Assembly (NCBI RefSeq): GCF_002197985.1
Contig: NZ_NBYK01000004.1
Location: 62,001 to 126,000 of the forward strand
DNA from: Halopseudomonas aestusnigri
GTDB lineage: Bacteria; Pseudomonadota; Gammaproteobacteria; Pseudomonadales; Pseudomonadaceae
Length of the DNA: 64,000 nucleotides
Direction: 5' to 3'
The position numbers were made by a program, and so were the translations under genes. Position 1 is the first letter of the stretch, and every line of letters starts with the position of its first letter. The notes below the pieces were generated by a model. The model had not been told where the DNA came from and did no database searches. It saw nothing but the letters and a program-made list of their open reading frames with translations. Positions 16,500 to 25,917 of the stretch are shown here, piece after piece.

Positions 16500-16561
16500 G
16501 AGCTACCACCCGCAGCTGAAGACAATCGGCCACAATGTCCCCCTCCGCCCGGAGTCTCCCG

Positions 16562-17347
16562 ATGACCGATTGCGCTAAGTCGGTGCTGTTGATTGACCGA
16601 CCTGCCCCCTTTGTTACCCGCCTTACGCTTAACCGCCCGGCGGTCACCAACGCGCTCAGCCTGGAACTGCAAGCCGCGCTTTCCAGAGCCTTCACCGAGG
16701 TTGCGACAGACCCGCAAACGCGCTGTGTCATCCTCACTGGCGGCGAACGGGTGTTCGCTGCCGGCGGTGATATTTCGAGCATGGCCGATGTCGGTGCCAT
16801 TGATATCCTTTGCCGGCATACCGAGCGGGTATGGGCACCGATCCAGCACTGCCCAAAGCCGATCATTGCCGCGGTTTGCGGCTACGCCTATGGCGGCGGT
16901 TGCGAACTGGCCATGCACGCCGACATCATCATTGCCGGTCGCAGCGCACGCTTCAGCCAACCGGAAATCCGCATTGGCATCATGCCCGGCATTGGCGGAA
17001 CCCAGCGGCTGGTGCGCGCCGTAGGCAAGGCAAAGGCAATGCAAATGGCGCTGACCGGCCGGCCAATCAGTGCCGAGGAGGCCCACCTGGCCGGGCTGGT
17101 GAGCGAGCTGGTTGACGACGATCAGGTTGCTGCGACCGCTCTGGAGCAGGCGAAACTGATCGCCGGCATGCCGCCGCTGGCGGCAGAGCAGATCAAGGAA
17201 GTCATTCTGGCCGGCATGGACGCCTCGCTGGATGCGGCGCTGGTCATGGAGCGCAAGGCCAATGCCCTGCTGTTCGCCTCTCGCGACCAGAAAGAAGGCA
17301 TGCAGGCATTTCTGGAAAAACGTCGCCCCGACTTCCAGGGCAACTGA
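16562..17347 (+). CDS. enoyl-CoA hydratase/isomerase (crotonase family)
   Basis: A 261-residue crotonase. The oxyanion-hole and substrate segments are visible (FAAGGDISSM, YGGGCELAMHADI). The second catalytic Glu region is FSQPEIRIGIMPGIGGTQRL, and the C-terminal QKEGMQAFLEKRRPDF is typical. ATG 16562 has GGAG 7 nt upstream; an in-frame ATG at 16535 is less suitable. Single gene, divergent from the side-chain operon and sharing its candidate operator, followed by a strong terminator. Probably hydrates a steroid-derived enoyl-CoA; generic beta-oxidation remains possible. Confidence 0.9.
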   Translation: MTDCAKSVLLIDRPAPFVTRLTLNRPAVTNALSLELQAALSRAFTEVATDPQTRCVILTGGERVFAAGGDISSMADVGAIDILCRHTERVWAPIQHCPKPIIAAVCGYAYGGGCELAMHADIIIAGRSARFSQPEIRIGIMPGIGGTQRLVRAVGKAKAMQMALTGRPISAEEAHLAGLVSELVDDDQVAATALEQAKLIAGMPPLAAEQIKEVILAGMDASLDAALVMERKANALLFASRDQKEGMQAFLEKRRPDFQGN

Positions 17348-17481
17348 CCGGCGCGCTGGTCACTCGCGATCACTCCAGGCGACCCGGCTGAATCCGGCCT
17401 TTCTCGAATCGAGAGAGACCAATGCGCTGGCCCGGCACGGAACGTTCGCCAGCCACTCCGACATACCGCAGTGAACCAATA

Positions 17482-17516
17482 AAAAACCCCGCCTGTCTTG
17501 CGACAGGCGGGGTTTT
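17482..17516. terminator. bidirectional rho-independent terminator
   Basis: AAAACCCCGCCTGTC, loop TTGC, GACAGGCGGGGTTTT. Strong GC stem with A and T runs on both sides, between the convergent crotonase and DUF1329 genes. Confidence 0.9.
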
Positions 17517-17530
17517 GTTATGGCCTGAAA

Positions 17531-18898
17531 TCAGCGACCCGAGCGGCGGGCAGCCTCCGGACCAAAGTCACGCTCACTCAGGTTACCCGTGTTGAGGGTA
17601 TAGCCGTTGGGCTGCTCGTTGACCAGGTTGAAGGCCAGATAGCTCTTGGCCTGCAGATCGTGGTACAGACCCACCCCCGCCTGCCAGGTATTGGCTTCAT
17701 AGGCGTAGAAGTAGTTGATCATCGAGGTACGCCACAGGCCGCCACGTGCATCGTAGTTGTCGGCCATGACCATCAGCCAGCTGTCCTCATCCACGTACAT
17801 GTGACGGGTCGGGTACAGGTGACGGTAGCTGTCCTTCAGATTGGCCTCCAGCACCCAGACCCGGCGCAGTTCGTAACGCATGAACTCGGGGTTGGCATGG
17901 TTCGGCGGCAGCAGCTCGTCATAGGTCACATCGTTGGAGTGAATGCGGTAGGCGTTGGCCGGAACGTACATCTCCTGCTTGCCCACGATCTTCCAGTTGT
18001 AGCGCTGACCGGAGCCGTTGAAGATCCGCACCTCATCCACGGTGATCGAACCGCCACTGCCCGGGAACTGCATGTCATACCCGTATTCGGGCGACTGACG
18101 GACACGACGGGTGCCCGGATCATAACGCCAGCTTTGACGCGGTTCGGTAGCGTGGTTGTAGTATTCCACACCGGTGTTGATTTCACCCCGATCACGCTGC
18201 GGCAGCAGGGTTTCGTTCAGATAGTAGGCCGACGGACCTTCGGTCTTGCCGAGCACACCCGGTTTCAGGTTCGGGGCGTAGTTGCGCGAGCGTACCTGCC
18301 CCCAGTTGATGTTGCCGTTGGACAGCACATAGGCGTTGTCGGAGACCAGCTCCTCGGTAAACGGACGGAAGGTGAAGAAGGACGAGGTCCACATCAGCTC
18401 CAGACCGGTTTTCGGGAACGGGAACAGGATACCGCCAGTGGTGGCCTGCACGCCCTCACCGTCGTTCACGAGCTGTGCAGAACGGGCGTTCTCCAGGGTT
18501 GCCTGGCAGACGCTGTCAGCAAAGCGAAAGTCGCGACGGGTCTGGTAGACCGGCATCTGGAAGGTGTCCGGGTAGGCTTCAAACAGGGCCTTCTGACCGG
18601 CCGACAGACGATCGGCATACTCGGCCATATTCGCCGCGGTGATCACGAACAGCGGCTTGTCTTCCGGGTACGGATCAATCGGATGCTTGCCTGTGCCCTC
18701 AAAATTGACGTGTGGCGGGGTACCCAGCCACTTGCCGGTCCATTCGGTGATGCTGCCGTCGGCATTGGCTGCCTTCTCCGCGCCGACGCAGGTCAGCTCG
18801 TTGCCCAGCTTGGCAATTTCCTCGGGGGTTGCAGCAGCGTGCACCAGCCCTGCCTGAACCAGCAGAGTCGCGATGCACAAGGGTTTGATCATACGCAT
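17531..18898 (-). CDS. DUF1329 family protein (exported)
   Basis: A 455-residue DUF1329 protein with a Sec signal peptide (MRMIKPLCIATLLVQAG, cleaved near VHA-AA). Tryptophan/tyrosine-rich beta segments (YRHLYPTRHMYVDEDSW, YDARGGLWRTSM) are typical of the family, which is related to LolB/LolA-like outer-membrane sorting folds. ATG 18898 has GGAG 7 nt upstream; an ATG at 18910 overlapping the upstream stop is less likely. DUF1329 and DUF1302 genes commonly sit together in degraders of hydrophobic compounds. A role in moving steroids across the envelope is inferred, not shown. Confidence 0.9.
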   Translation of the reverse strand: MRMIKPLCIATLLVQAGLVHAAATPEEIAKLGNELTCVGAEKAANADGSITEWTGKWLGTPPHVNFEGTGKHPIDPYPEDKPLFVITAANMAEYADRLSAGQKALFEAYPDTFQMPVYQTRRDFRFADSVCQATLENARSAQLVNDGEGVQATTGGILFPFPKTGLELMWTSSFFTFRPFTEELVSDNAYVLSNGNINWGQVRSRNYAPNLKPGVLGKTEGPSAYYLNETLLPQRDRGEINTGVEYYNHATEPRQSWRYDPGTRRVRQSPEYGYDMQFPGSGGSITVDEVRIFNGSGQRYNWKIVGKQEMYVPANAYRIHSNDVTYDELLPPNHANPEFMRYELRRVWVLEANLKDSYRHLYPTRHMYVDEDSWLMVMADNYDARGGLWRTSMINYFYAYEANTWQAGVGLYHDLQAKSYLAFNLVNEQPNGYTLNTGNLSERDFGPEAARRSGR

Positions 18899-18909
18899 GG
18901 GAAACTCCA

Positions 18910-20577
18910 TCAGAAGGTGTATTTGGCGTTGAACGAGAGGTAGTCGCGGTCGGCCATGGTGCGGCCCTTGGCGATATCCGGGGTCGACAGGTAGTTCACC
19001 CAGGTCGCACCCAGCTCGAAGTTGCCGAGGTAGCTGAAGGTGGCACCCAGGGTCAGGCGCTGCTCGTCACGGCCCAGGCCCTGGCGACCGCTGCCGTCAA
19101 CGCTTTGCTGCAAAATCGCATTGGTGGTCAGATCCCAACCGTTGAAGATGCTGGGATAATCCAGATACGCACCGAGACCAATCAGGGTGCCAGCGCGGGT
19201 CTGGCCGTCGTAGACGAAGTCGTCGAACTGGCCGTCCTCACCCGGGAAGCCACCTGTCACGGTGAGGGTGTCAACGTCCTGAATGCGCTCATGCACCACT
19301 TCACCCATCAGCGTGGTCTGGCTGGCAATGGCACTCGGACCGAGGATGTAGACGAAGTTGGCGCTGGCCATCAGCAGCTCGCCAGGTGTCGGCGCACCGT
19401 TGCTGAGATAAACCGGCGCACCATCGCGCAAGCTGATGTCCGACCCCACCTGCACGTCACCGATCTTGGAGGTCAGGCTCACACCGGTCAGCTTGATGTC
19501 TTCGAAATAGCCGAATTTCAGCGCCGGGACGCCCGGGCCGTAGCCGACGGCATTGATGCTGTCCAGCGACGAATACCGGGTAGCGCCGCTGGCGTCAAAG
19601 AACATGGCCGCGACCCGATCATGGTAGCGGTAATGATAGAGACCAACCTCGGTGTTGAAGTCGATGTTCCAGCGTACGCCCAGACCCCATTGGCCGGAGT
19701 CACGCGGATCATCTGCCTCAATGCTGTTGGCTACGGTAAAGGTTGCATCAGGCAAGGCCGCGACTGTGCCGGGCGCGAAGCGGTAGAACTGCGAACCCGG
19801 GCCGAAGAAGTCGCCACCGAAGAAGTCGCCGACCGGGTTCAGGCGGGTCTTTTCCCATTCCAGCTGGTAGAAACCGGCGAGAGACAGATGCTCATTCAGT
19901 GTCCAGGTGAACGACAGCTGATTGACCGGCAGGTAGGCATCCTTGGCCTCGGTGCCCGGCACATTGAACTTGGTGGCATCAACCGGGGCCTGGCCCTGGC
20001 TGATGTTCGGCCAGAACAGGCTCTCGCCCCAGGCGACCAGGTGGCGGCCGGCGTTGAGTGACAGATACTGGCTTTCGCCAATCGGGAAGTTGCCGTACAC
20101 GTAGGCATCGAGCAGCTGGAAGCGACTGCCGCTGTCGCGGCGCGTGGTCGCGGTAAAGCGGGACTCATCACCAGGTGTACCCACAACACGGTTGACGGTC
20201 GCGGCAGAGTTATTGTCGTTGTCGTTCTTGTAGACGAAGTCATAGAAGTGACTGCCGCGCAGGATCGCGCCGACGTTGTCCTTCTGCAGCATTACTTCGC
20301 CAAACAGGCTGACGCGGTTGTTGACCGGGGCGTGACGCTTGAAGTTTCGGGTCGCGTCATCGTTGTTTGGATCGGCCAGGTAGTGGCTGTCAGGGCTGCG
20401 AGTACGCAGCGAGTAGGTGTAGTTGGCGGTTACCTGCGATTCAATGGTCAGCCCGTTATCAAGGTTCAAGGTGGGCAGGGCCATGGCAGCGGAAGGCGTC
20501 AGCCCGGCAGCCAGCGCCAGCACCAGCGGCTTGAGCACAGCGCCGTGGCAGCCATTGTTGCGATTGTTGTTATTCAC
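18910..20577 (-). CDS. DUF1302 family outer-membrane protein
   Basis: A 555-residue protein with a signal peptide (VLKPLVLALAAGLTPSAAMA) and many alternating beta strands. It ends in FNAKYTF, the C-terminal Phe expected for an outer-membrane barrel. The start is taken as GTG 20577 because AGGAG lies 7 nt upstream; in-frame alternatives reach 20655. Only 11 bp separate it from the DUF1329 gene. The pair may form an uptake route for hydrophobic substrate. The upstream region holds the terminator of the previous operon and ACGGA-N4-TCCGT at 20665-20678, but no copy of the steroid palindrome. Confidence 0.88.
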   Translation of the reverse strand: MNNNNRNNGCHGAVLKPLVLALAAGLTPSAAMALPTLNLDNGLTIESQVTANYTYSLRTRSPDSHYLADPNNDDATRNFKRHAPVNNRVSLFGEVMLQKDNVGAILRGSHFYDFVYKNDNDNNSAATVNRVVGTPGDESRFTATTRRDSGSRFQLLDAYVYGNFPIGESQYLSLNAGRHLVAWGESLFWPNISQGQAPVDATKFNVPGTEAKDAYLPVNQLSFTWTLNEHLSLAGFYQLEWEKTRLNPVGDFFGGDFFGPGSQFYRFAPGTVAALPDATFTVANSIEADDPRDSGQWGLGVRWNIDFNTEVGLYHYRYHDRVAAMFFDASGATRYSSLDSINAVGYGPGVPALKFGYFEDIKLTGVSLTSKIGDVQVGSDISLRDGAPVYLSNGAPTPGELLMASANFVYILGPSAIASQTTLMGEVVHERIQDVDTLTVTGGFPGEDGQFDDFVYDGQTRAGTLIGLGAYLDYPSIFNGWDLTTNAILQQSVDGSGRQGLGRDEQRLTLGATFSYLGNFELGATWVNYLSTPDIAKGRTMADRDYLSFNAKYTF

Positions 20578-20697
20578 TGTTCGCTCCTGATGTTTATCCA
20601 TGTCATCCCGAAAGCAGGACGCCGGAGAAGTATCGGAAGCGAGGCAAAAAAACACTTACCTCAAACGGAGTAATCCGTGCGAATAAGGAAAAAATCG

Positions 20698-20723
20698 CTG
20701 CCACACGGGGCATGTGGCAGCGC
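20698..20723 (-). terminator. rho-independent terminator of the hsaA-kstD operon
   Basis: GCTGCCACA pairs with TGTGGCAGC around CGGGGCA. On the minus strand the stem is followed by GATTTTTTCC. It lies 12 bp after the CoA-ligase stop. Confidence 0.85.
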
Positions 20724-20734
20724 GAAGAGCCTCA

Positions 20735-22321
20735 TCAACCGGCCAGTTGACGGGCCAGCAACAACTTGTCGACTTTGTTGGAAGCATTGGTTGGCAGCTC
20801 CCGGTAGAAGGCAATACGGCGCGGAACCTTGTAGTTGGCCATACGCTCGCGGGACCAGCTGATAAGATCGGCATCGCTCACCTGCTCGCCCTGGCGCAGC
20901 ACCACGCAGGCACAGCCCACTTCGCCCATACGCTCATCCGGCACGCCCAGCACCGCAACCTGGGCAATGGACGGATGCTCACTCAGCGCCGCCTCGATCT
21001 CTGCCGGGTAGCAGTTGAAGCCGCCGACGATGAACATGTCCTTGAGACGCCCGGTAATGCGCAGATTGCCTTCGACATCCAGGCTGCCTACATCGCCAGT
21101 GTGCAACCAGCCCTGCGCGTCAAGCGCTTCGGCAGTGGCCTGATCGTTGTTGAAGTACCCCTGCATGACGTGAAAGCCGCGCAGGCAAATTTCGCCCTGC
21201 TCCCCCTGACTCAGCGCATTCCCCTCGGCATCGAGTATGCCCAGCTCCGTGCCGGGAATCGGCTTGCCACTGGTGCCGGCAATGGTCTGCGCCGAGTCCT
21301 GCGGGTCACAGATGGTGGCAAGACCGCCGCATTCGGTGAGGCCATAGGCGGTGGTAACAATGGTGAAGCCGAGCTCTTCGCGCATGCGCTTGATCAACAC
21401 CGGCGGAATGGTCGAGGCTCCGGTAACCGCAACACGCAGACTGGACAGGTCAGTAGCGCCCCGACGGGGATGATCCAGCATCGACAGATACAGGGTTGGT
21501 GGCCCTGGCAAAATCGTGACCTTGTCCTGCTCCACCCGACGAAACACATCGTCAGCGTCGAACATTGCCTGGGGCAGGATGGTGGCACCACCGAGCAGGC
21601 AGGTCAGCCAGCCGGCCTTGTAGCCAAACGAATGGAAGAACGGATTTACAATCAAGTAACGGTCACCGGGTACCAGCCCAATGATCCTCACATACTCGTT
21701 GAATGCGCGCAGACTTTGCCCATGCGCATACATCACGCCCTTGGGCTTGCCTGTGGTGCCGGACGTAAACAGCAGATCCGACAGATCATCAGAACCAACC
21801 GACTGCGCACGCTCCAGAGCCTGCTGCGCAGAGACAGCCTGCCCTCCGGCCAGAAAGGCCGACAACGCCTGCTCCGCCGCAGCGGACTCGCCAATCACTA
21901 CCACCTGCTCCAGCCCGGCGGGCCGCACCGGTGCCAGCATCGCCGGGTAATCGTTACCCAGGAACTGACCCTGCACAAACAGCAACCGGGTACCACTGCG
22001 GTCCAGAATATCCGCCGCCTCACTGCCTTTCATGCGGGTATTGAGTGGCACCATCACTGCCCCGGCTGCTTGCAAGCCGAGGGCCAGCAACACCCACTCG
22101 ATACTGTTCGGAGCCCAGATCGCTACCCGGTCGCCATGGCCAATTCCCGCGGCAATCAGCGCCCGGGAAACCTCGAGCATACGCTCGGGCAACTCTGCAT
22201 AAGCGATACGCTGCGCCCCATCCTCCAGGGCAATGGCATCACCATGAAGCTGCGCAGCGCGCAGAACCAGCGCCGGAATCGACGCCGGCAAATCAGCCGG
22301 CGAGGGAAACACTGAAGACAT
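20735..22321 (-). CDS. acyl-CoA synthetase, FadD3-like
   Basis: A 528-residue AMP-forming ligase of the ANL superfamily. Core motifs are LLFTSGTTGKPKGVMYAHG (P-loop-like A3), TTAYGLTECGG (A5), WLHTGDVG (A7), GRLKDMFIVGGFNCYPAEIE (A8) and the catalytic Lys near the end in NKVDKLLL. FadD3-type ligases activate the C/D-ring remnant HIP in steroid breakdown and share the MFIVGGFN-x-YPAEIE stretch. A side-chain carboxylate is another possible substrate. ATG 22321 lies 20 bp after the preceding stop. Last gene of a five-gene operon headed by the HsaA-like gene. Confidence 0.87.
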   Translation of the reverse strand: MSSVFPSPADLPASIPALVLRAAQLHGDAIALEDGAQRIAYAELPERMLEVSRALIAAGIGHGDRVAIWAPNSIEWVLLALGLQAAGAVMVPLNTRMKGSEAADILDRSGTRLLFVQGQFLGNDYPAMLAPVRPAGLEQVVVIGESAAAEQALSAFLAGGQAVSAQQALERAQSVGSDDLSDLLFTSGTTGKPKGVMYAHGQSLRAFNEYVRIIGLVPGDRYLIVNPFFHSFGYKAGWLTCLLGGATILPQAMFDADDVFRRVEQDKVTILPGPPTLYLSMLDHPRRGATDLSSLRVAVTGASTIPPVLIKRMREELGFTIVTTAYGLTECGGLATICDPQDSAQTIAGTSGKPIPGTELGILDAEGNALSQGEQGEICLRGFHVMQGYFNNDQATAEALDAQGWLHTGDVGSLDVEGNLRITGRLKDMFIVGGFNCYPAEIEAALSEHPSIAQVAVLGVPDERMGEVGCACVVLRQGEQVSDADLISWSRERMANYKVPRRIAFYRELPTNASNKVDKLLLARQLAG

Positions 22322-22341
22322 CGGGGAAATCTCTTGTTGGA

Positions 22342-23373
22342 TCAATCGGGAAAACGCAAATGCACCTTGTCGCTGGTGGCCACAGCCTGACAGGCCAGGG
22401 TCCAGCCCTCGCTCAGTTCCTGCTCGTCCAGCGCATCGTTGTGCAGCAGATCTACCTCACCGGATACCAGCGTGCACATGCACGAAGCGCAGGACCCAAC
22501 CAGACAGGAGTGAGGCGGCTCCATGCCCTCACGCTGCATGGCCGAGAGCAGCAACTCACCGGGCTGGCAGTCGATCTCGCGCACCTCGCCATCCAGTTCA
22601 ACGGTGAGTGTTGTCGCCAAGGCACCTTCGTGCTCAACCACACCGCCCTGCGGCTGCTCACTCTCACTGGGCAGCGAGACAAAGCGCTCAACATGAATCG
22701 CCGCCGGCGCAAGACCGGCCTGCTTGAGCGCAGCCACGCCCGCATCCATGAATGGCTCCGGGCCGCAGATAAAGGCTTCGGCGTGCTCAAATCCGGCTGC
22801 CAGGTGCGCCAGCTGCGGTACATTCGGGTGCCCCTGAACACTGGCAAGCCAATGCACTACCTGCAGACGCTCGGGATACGCCGCTACCAGTTGCTGCAAT
22901 AGATCACGGAAGATCACAGACGCCTCGTCACGGTTGGCGTAGATCAGGCGAACCCGGCCGGCTGCCTGGCTAAGCACCGAACGCAGGATCGACAGAACCG
23001 GCGTCACTCCGCTGCCGCCAGCCAGCAGCAGGAAGTCACCATCGAGCTGACGCGGCACAAATACGCCAGCCGGCGGCAATACCTCGATCCGGTCGCCCGG
23101 CCTGATCTGATCGCACAGCCAGTTGGACCCTCGCCCATCTGCCACACGCTTGACCGTGACCCGCAGGTTCTCGCTGGCGAAGGGTGAGCTGGACAGGGAG
23201 TAGCAGCGCGGCAACCAGTCGCCCTGGTAAGGGATACGCAGGGTCAGAAACTGCCCCGGACGATATCTGAAGCGCTCTGACTGCTCCTGCGGAACGCTGA
23301 ACTCGAACGAGCAACTGTCGTGCGTTTCCTGAATGACCTCCGCAACCTCAAGCGCTATGTAATTCATGCTCAT
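22342..23373 (-). CDS. kshB: ferredoxin reductase with C-terminal 2Fe-2S domain (KshB-like)
   Basis: A 343-residue electron-transfer flavoprotein. The FAD-binding barrel has RCYSLSSSP (RxYS), the NAD domain has LLLAGGSGVTPVLSILRSV, and CGPEPFMD follows. The C-terminal plant-type ferredoxin domain has CLVGSCASCMC with a later Cys in LACQAV. This is the layout of KshB, which feeds electrons to the Rieske oxygenase KshA for 9-alpha-hydroxylation; PaaE-type reductases look similar. No oxygenase gene lies in the window, so it must act with a partner elsewhere. It is 1 bp from the SDR stop. Confidence 0.85.
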   Translation of the reverse strand: MSMNYIALEVAEVIQETHDSCSFEFSVPQEQSERFRYRPGQFLTLRIPYQGDWLPRCYSLSSSPFASENLRVTVKRVADGRGSNWLCDQIRPGDRIEVLPPAGVFVPRQLDGDFLLLAGGSGVTPVLSILRSVLSQAAGRVRLIYANRDEASVIFRDLLQQLVAAYPERLQVVHWLASVQGHPNVPQLAHLAAGFEHAEAFICGPEPFMDAGVAALKQAGLAPAAIHVERFVSLPSESEQPQGGVVEHEGALATTLTVELDGEVREIDCQPGELLLSAMQREGMEPPHSCLVGSCASCMCTLVSGEVDLLHNDALDEQELSEGWTLACQAVATSDKVHLRFPD

Positions 23374-23374
23374 C

Positions 23375-24136
23375 TCAAATACCCATCACGGCTTGTCCGC
23401 TATCCACACGCATTTCGATGCCATTGATTGCCCGCGACTCGTCGCTGGCCAGATACAGCACGGCATTGGCAACGTCGCCCGGCAGGCACATACGATTCAT
23501 CGGGTCGGCATCAATGGTGAACGCAGACGGATCCATGCCCTTCGGATAGCCGCCCAGGGTCATGGGTGTCATCACCCCGTCGGGGTGCACCGAGTTGCAG
23601 CGGATCCGATACTTGTGTTTGCGGCAATGCACTGCCACGGCGCGACTCAGAGCCGCCACCGCGCCCTTGCTGGCACTGTAGGCAACGTAGTCTTCCAGCC
23701 CCAGCAGCGCTGCCAATGAAGAGATGTTGACGATCGAACCGCCGCCACTGTCCTTCATCAGTCGCACGGCCATGCGAGTGCCCAAGAAAACGCTATCGGC
23801 GTTGATGCGCAGCAACTTGTGCCATTGGTCCAGGCTCTCATCTTCGATGTTCGCCTTGAGCAGCACCCCAGCGTTGTTGACCAGCACATCCAGCCCGGAA
23901 CCACGCTCCACCAGATACGCCGCGAGGGCATCCCAGCTTTGCGGGTCGGAGACATCCTGGCGCAGAAAACAGGCCTGCGCGCCGAGCGAGGCCGCAACAG
24001 CCTCGCCCGCCTCGACGTTGAGGTCGGTCAACACCACCTGAGCACCTTCGGCAACAAACAGTCTGGCGCAGACTTCACCGATGCCGCTGGCTGCACCGGT
24101 GATCACGGCTAACTTGCCCTGCAGACGTCCGCTCAT
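23375..24136 (-). CDS. short-chain dehydrogenase/reductase, hydroxysteroid-dehydrogenase-like
   Basis: A 253-residue SDR. Motifs are AVITGAASGIGEVCARLF, Asp after LTD (NAD preference), LVNNAGV, IVNISSLAAL and YSASK. The C-terminal PDGVMTPMTLGG and GIEMRVDSG resemble 3-beta/17-beta-hydroxysteroid dehydrogenases of Comamonas type. It overlaps the KstD stop by 4 bp (ATGA) and is followed 1 bp later by the reductase gene. It probably oxidises a steroid hydroxyl before ring-A desaturation; which hydroxyl is not readable. Confidence 0.87.
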   Translation of the reverse strand: MSGRLQGKLAVITGAASGIGEVCARLFVAEGAQVVLTDLNVEAGEAVAASLGAQACFLRQDVSDPQSWDALAAYLVERGSGLDVLVNNAGVLLKANIEDESLDQWHKLLRINADSVFLGTRMAVRLMKDSGGGSIVNISSLAALLGLEDYVAYSASKGAVAALSRAVAVHCRKHKYRIRCNSVHPDGVMTPMTLGGYPKGMDPSAFTIDADPMNRMCLPGDVANAVLYLASDESRAINGIEMRVDSGQAVMGI

Positions 24137-25857
24137 GCTGCTTTCTCCCGCAACTGAACAGCGCCAGCCAGATGCAGGGCGGCAACATAGCCAAAGGTCA
24201 TGGCCGGCCCCAGCGTGCCACCGGCACCCGGATAGGTAGTGCCCAGGACCGAGGCGGAGGTGTTGCCAATCGCGTAAAGCCCGTCGATGGTTGAACCGTC
24301 CTCACGCACGACCTGAGCATGCTCGTTGGTCAGCAGACCACCCTTGGTACCGATATCTCCGGAGTACATCGGCATTGCATAGAACGGGCCCTTGCCAATC
24401 GGTGCAAGGCAGGGGTTGGGGCTGACGTTGCTGTCACCGTAATAGCGATCAAACACGTTACCGCCGCGGGCAAAGTCAAGATCCTCACCAGTCGCTGCAT
24501 ACCCGTTCATCTTGCTGACCGTTTCCTTCAGGCCGGCCGCATCGACACCAATCTGGCCGGCAAGCGCGTCGAGGGTGTCGGCCTTGTAGTAGAGGTTATT
24601 CAGCCATTCCTTGCGCAGGCGGATGTCGGGCATGATCTGCGCGGGCATCAAGGGGCCCATCGCGTAGTTGAAACGGAAATGACTGTCGAAGATGGCCCAG
24701 GCCGGAACGCATTTACCGCCGGTTTGTTCATTGTTGCGGTACATCGCATCAACGAACTCCAGATAGGGAGCCGCTTCATTGACAAATCGCTGCCCGAGGC
24801 TGTTGACCACGATCGCCCCCGGGAAGGCGCGCTCGGCGAAAATACCCCGGGCACGGTCTTCACCCGGCACCAGCAGGCTCGGTGCCCACCAGCCCCACTC
24901 CATCAGGTCGGTGGCGGCACCAATGCGCTGTGCTGCTTCCAGCGCCGCGCCTGTATTGGCCCCGGCCGGCGTAGCACTCCAGGCGGCTTTGGTTGGTTGC
25001 GGCAGATACTTGTCGCGCAGCGCCTGGTTCTGCTCAAAGCCGCCACTGCCGAGAATCACGCCACGACGTGCACGCAGCACTTCTACCCGACCCGCTCGCT
25101 CGACCTGAATGCCGCAAACGCGGCCATCCTCGATCACCAGATCGGTAAAGTTGGTGCTCAGCCAGAGCGGAATATTGCGATCCATCATGGAGGCACGCAG
25201 GCTGGCAATCAGCGCATTACCCAGCGCGGTACGTCGATCACGTCGACTGCCGGTCTTGCGTCTCCAGCGGAAGTCCAGCTTGTAGCGCAACATCATCCAC
25301 AGAACCATCAGCCGCCAGCCGCGACTTTTCGACATCGCCTTGTGCGCGTCGCGTGCGGTCCAGGCAATACGCCCCATCAGCATGTTGCCGGGCGCCCCCT
25401 CGCGCAGGTTGCCTAGCTCATCACCGAGCTGGCTCAGATCAAACAGCTCGGGGTCAAGACTGCGCCCGCCCGGCAATGCGCCCGGCAGGTGCTGGTAATA
25501 GTCGGGATACTTTTCGGCCACCGCGTAGCGGACGCGGGTATTGTCCTCGAGCCAGGCAATCATCTCCGGCGACTTGTGCAGGTAGGTACGCAAGCGACGC
25601 TCATCCACCCGGTCGCCAACCGCGGCCTTGAGGTAGGTCCAGGCCAGCTCCTCACTATCCTTGCCGCCAATGGCCTTGAAATAATGGTTGTTGGGAATCC
25701 AGATGCCACCGCCAGACAGGGCTGAGGTACCGCCATACTGCGCGGCTTTTTCCACCATCAGTACGCTCAGGCCCTGATCTGCGGCCGTTATTGCTGCGGT
25801 CATGGCGCCGGCACCGGAGCCGACCACAATCAGGTCGTATTCATTGTTGTTATGCAT
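24133..25857 (-). CDS. kstD: 3-ketosteroid 1-dehydrogenase
   Basis: A 574-residue flavoprotein that introduces the C1-C2 double bond into 3-oxosteroids. LIVVGSGAGAMTAAITAA is the FAD site, YGGTSALSGGGIWIPNN the second FAD segment, and KYPDYYQHLPGALPGGRSL matches the region of the first active-site tyrosine. The C-terminal GNTSASVLGTTYPGAGG followed by TLGPAMTFGY carries the Tyr-x3-Gly pair that corresponds to the catalytic Tyr and Gly of characterised KstD1. It follows the HsaA-like gene in one operon after a 60-bp gap that holds a small GC hairpin. Confidence 0.92.
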   Translation of the reverse strand: MHNNNEYDLIVVGSGAGAMTAAITAADQGLSVLMVEKAAQYGGTSALSGGGIWIPNNHYFKAIGGKDSEELAWTYLKAAVGDRVDERRLRTYLHKSPEMIAWLEDNTRVRYAVAEKYPDYYQHLPGALPGGRSLDPELFDLSQLGDELGNLREGAPGNMLMGRIAWTARDAHKAMSKSRGWRLMVLWMMLRYKLDFRWRRKTGSRRDRRTALGNALIASLRASMMDRNIPLWLSTNFTDLVIEDGRVCGIQVERAGRVEVLRARRGVILGSGGFEQNQALRDKYLPQPTKAAWSATPAGANTGAALEAAQRIGAATDLMEWGWWAPSLLVPGEDRARGIFAERAFPGAIVVNSLGQRFVNEAAPYLEFVDAMYRNNEQTGGKCVPAWAIFDSHFRFNYAMGPLMPAQIMPDIRLRKEWLNNLYYKADTLDALAGQIGVDAAGLKETVSKMNGYAATGEDLDFARGGNVFDRYYGDSNVSPNPCLAPIGKGPFYAMPMYSGDIGTKGGLLTNEHAQVVREDGSTIDGLYAIGNTSASVLGTTYPGAGGTLGPAMTFGYVAALHLAGAVQLREKAA

Positions 25858-25888
25858 AGCGTTGCTCGTCGACAGTTTTGGGAAGGTC

Positions 25889-25909
25889 GGCCGCCCATCC
25901 CGGGCGGCC
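25889..25909. other. GC-rich hairpin between hsaA-like gene and kstD
   Basis: GGCCGCCC-ATCC-CGGGCGGCC forms a short strong stem in the 60-bp gap. No T-run follows, so it is more likely an mRNA processing or stability element than a terminator. Confidence 0.4.
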
Positions 25910-25917
25910 GGTTCTGA

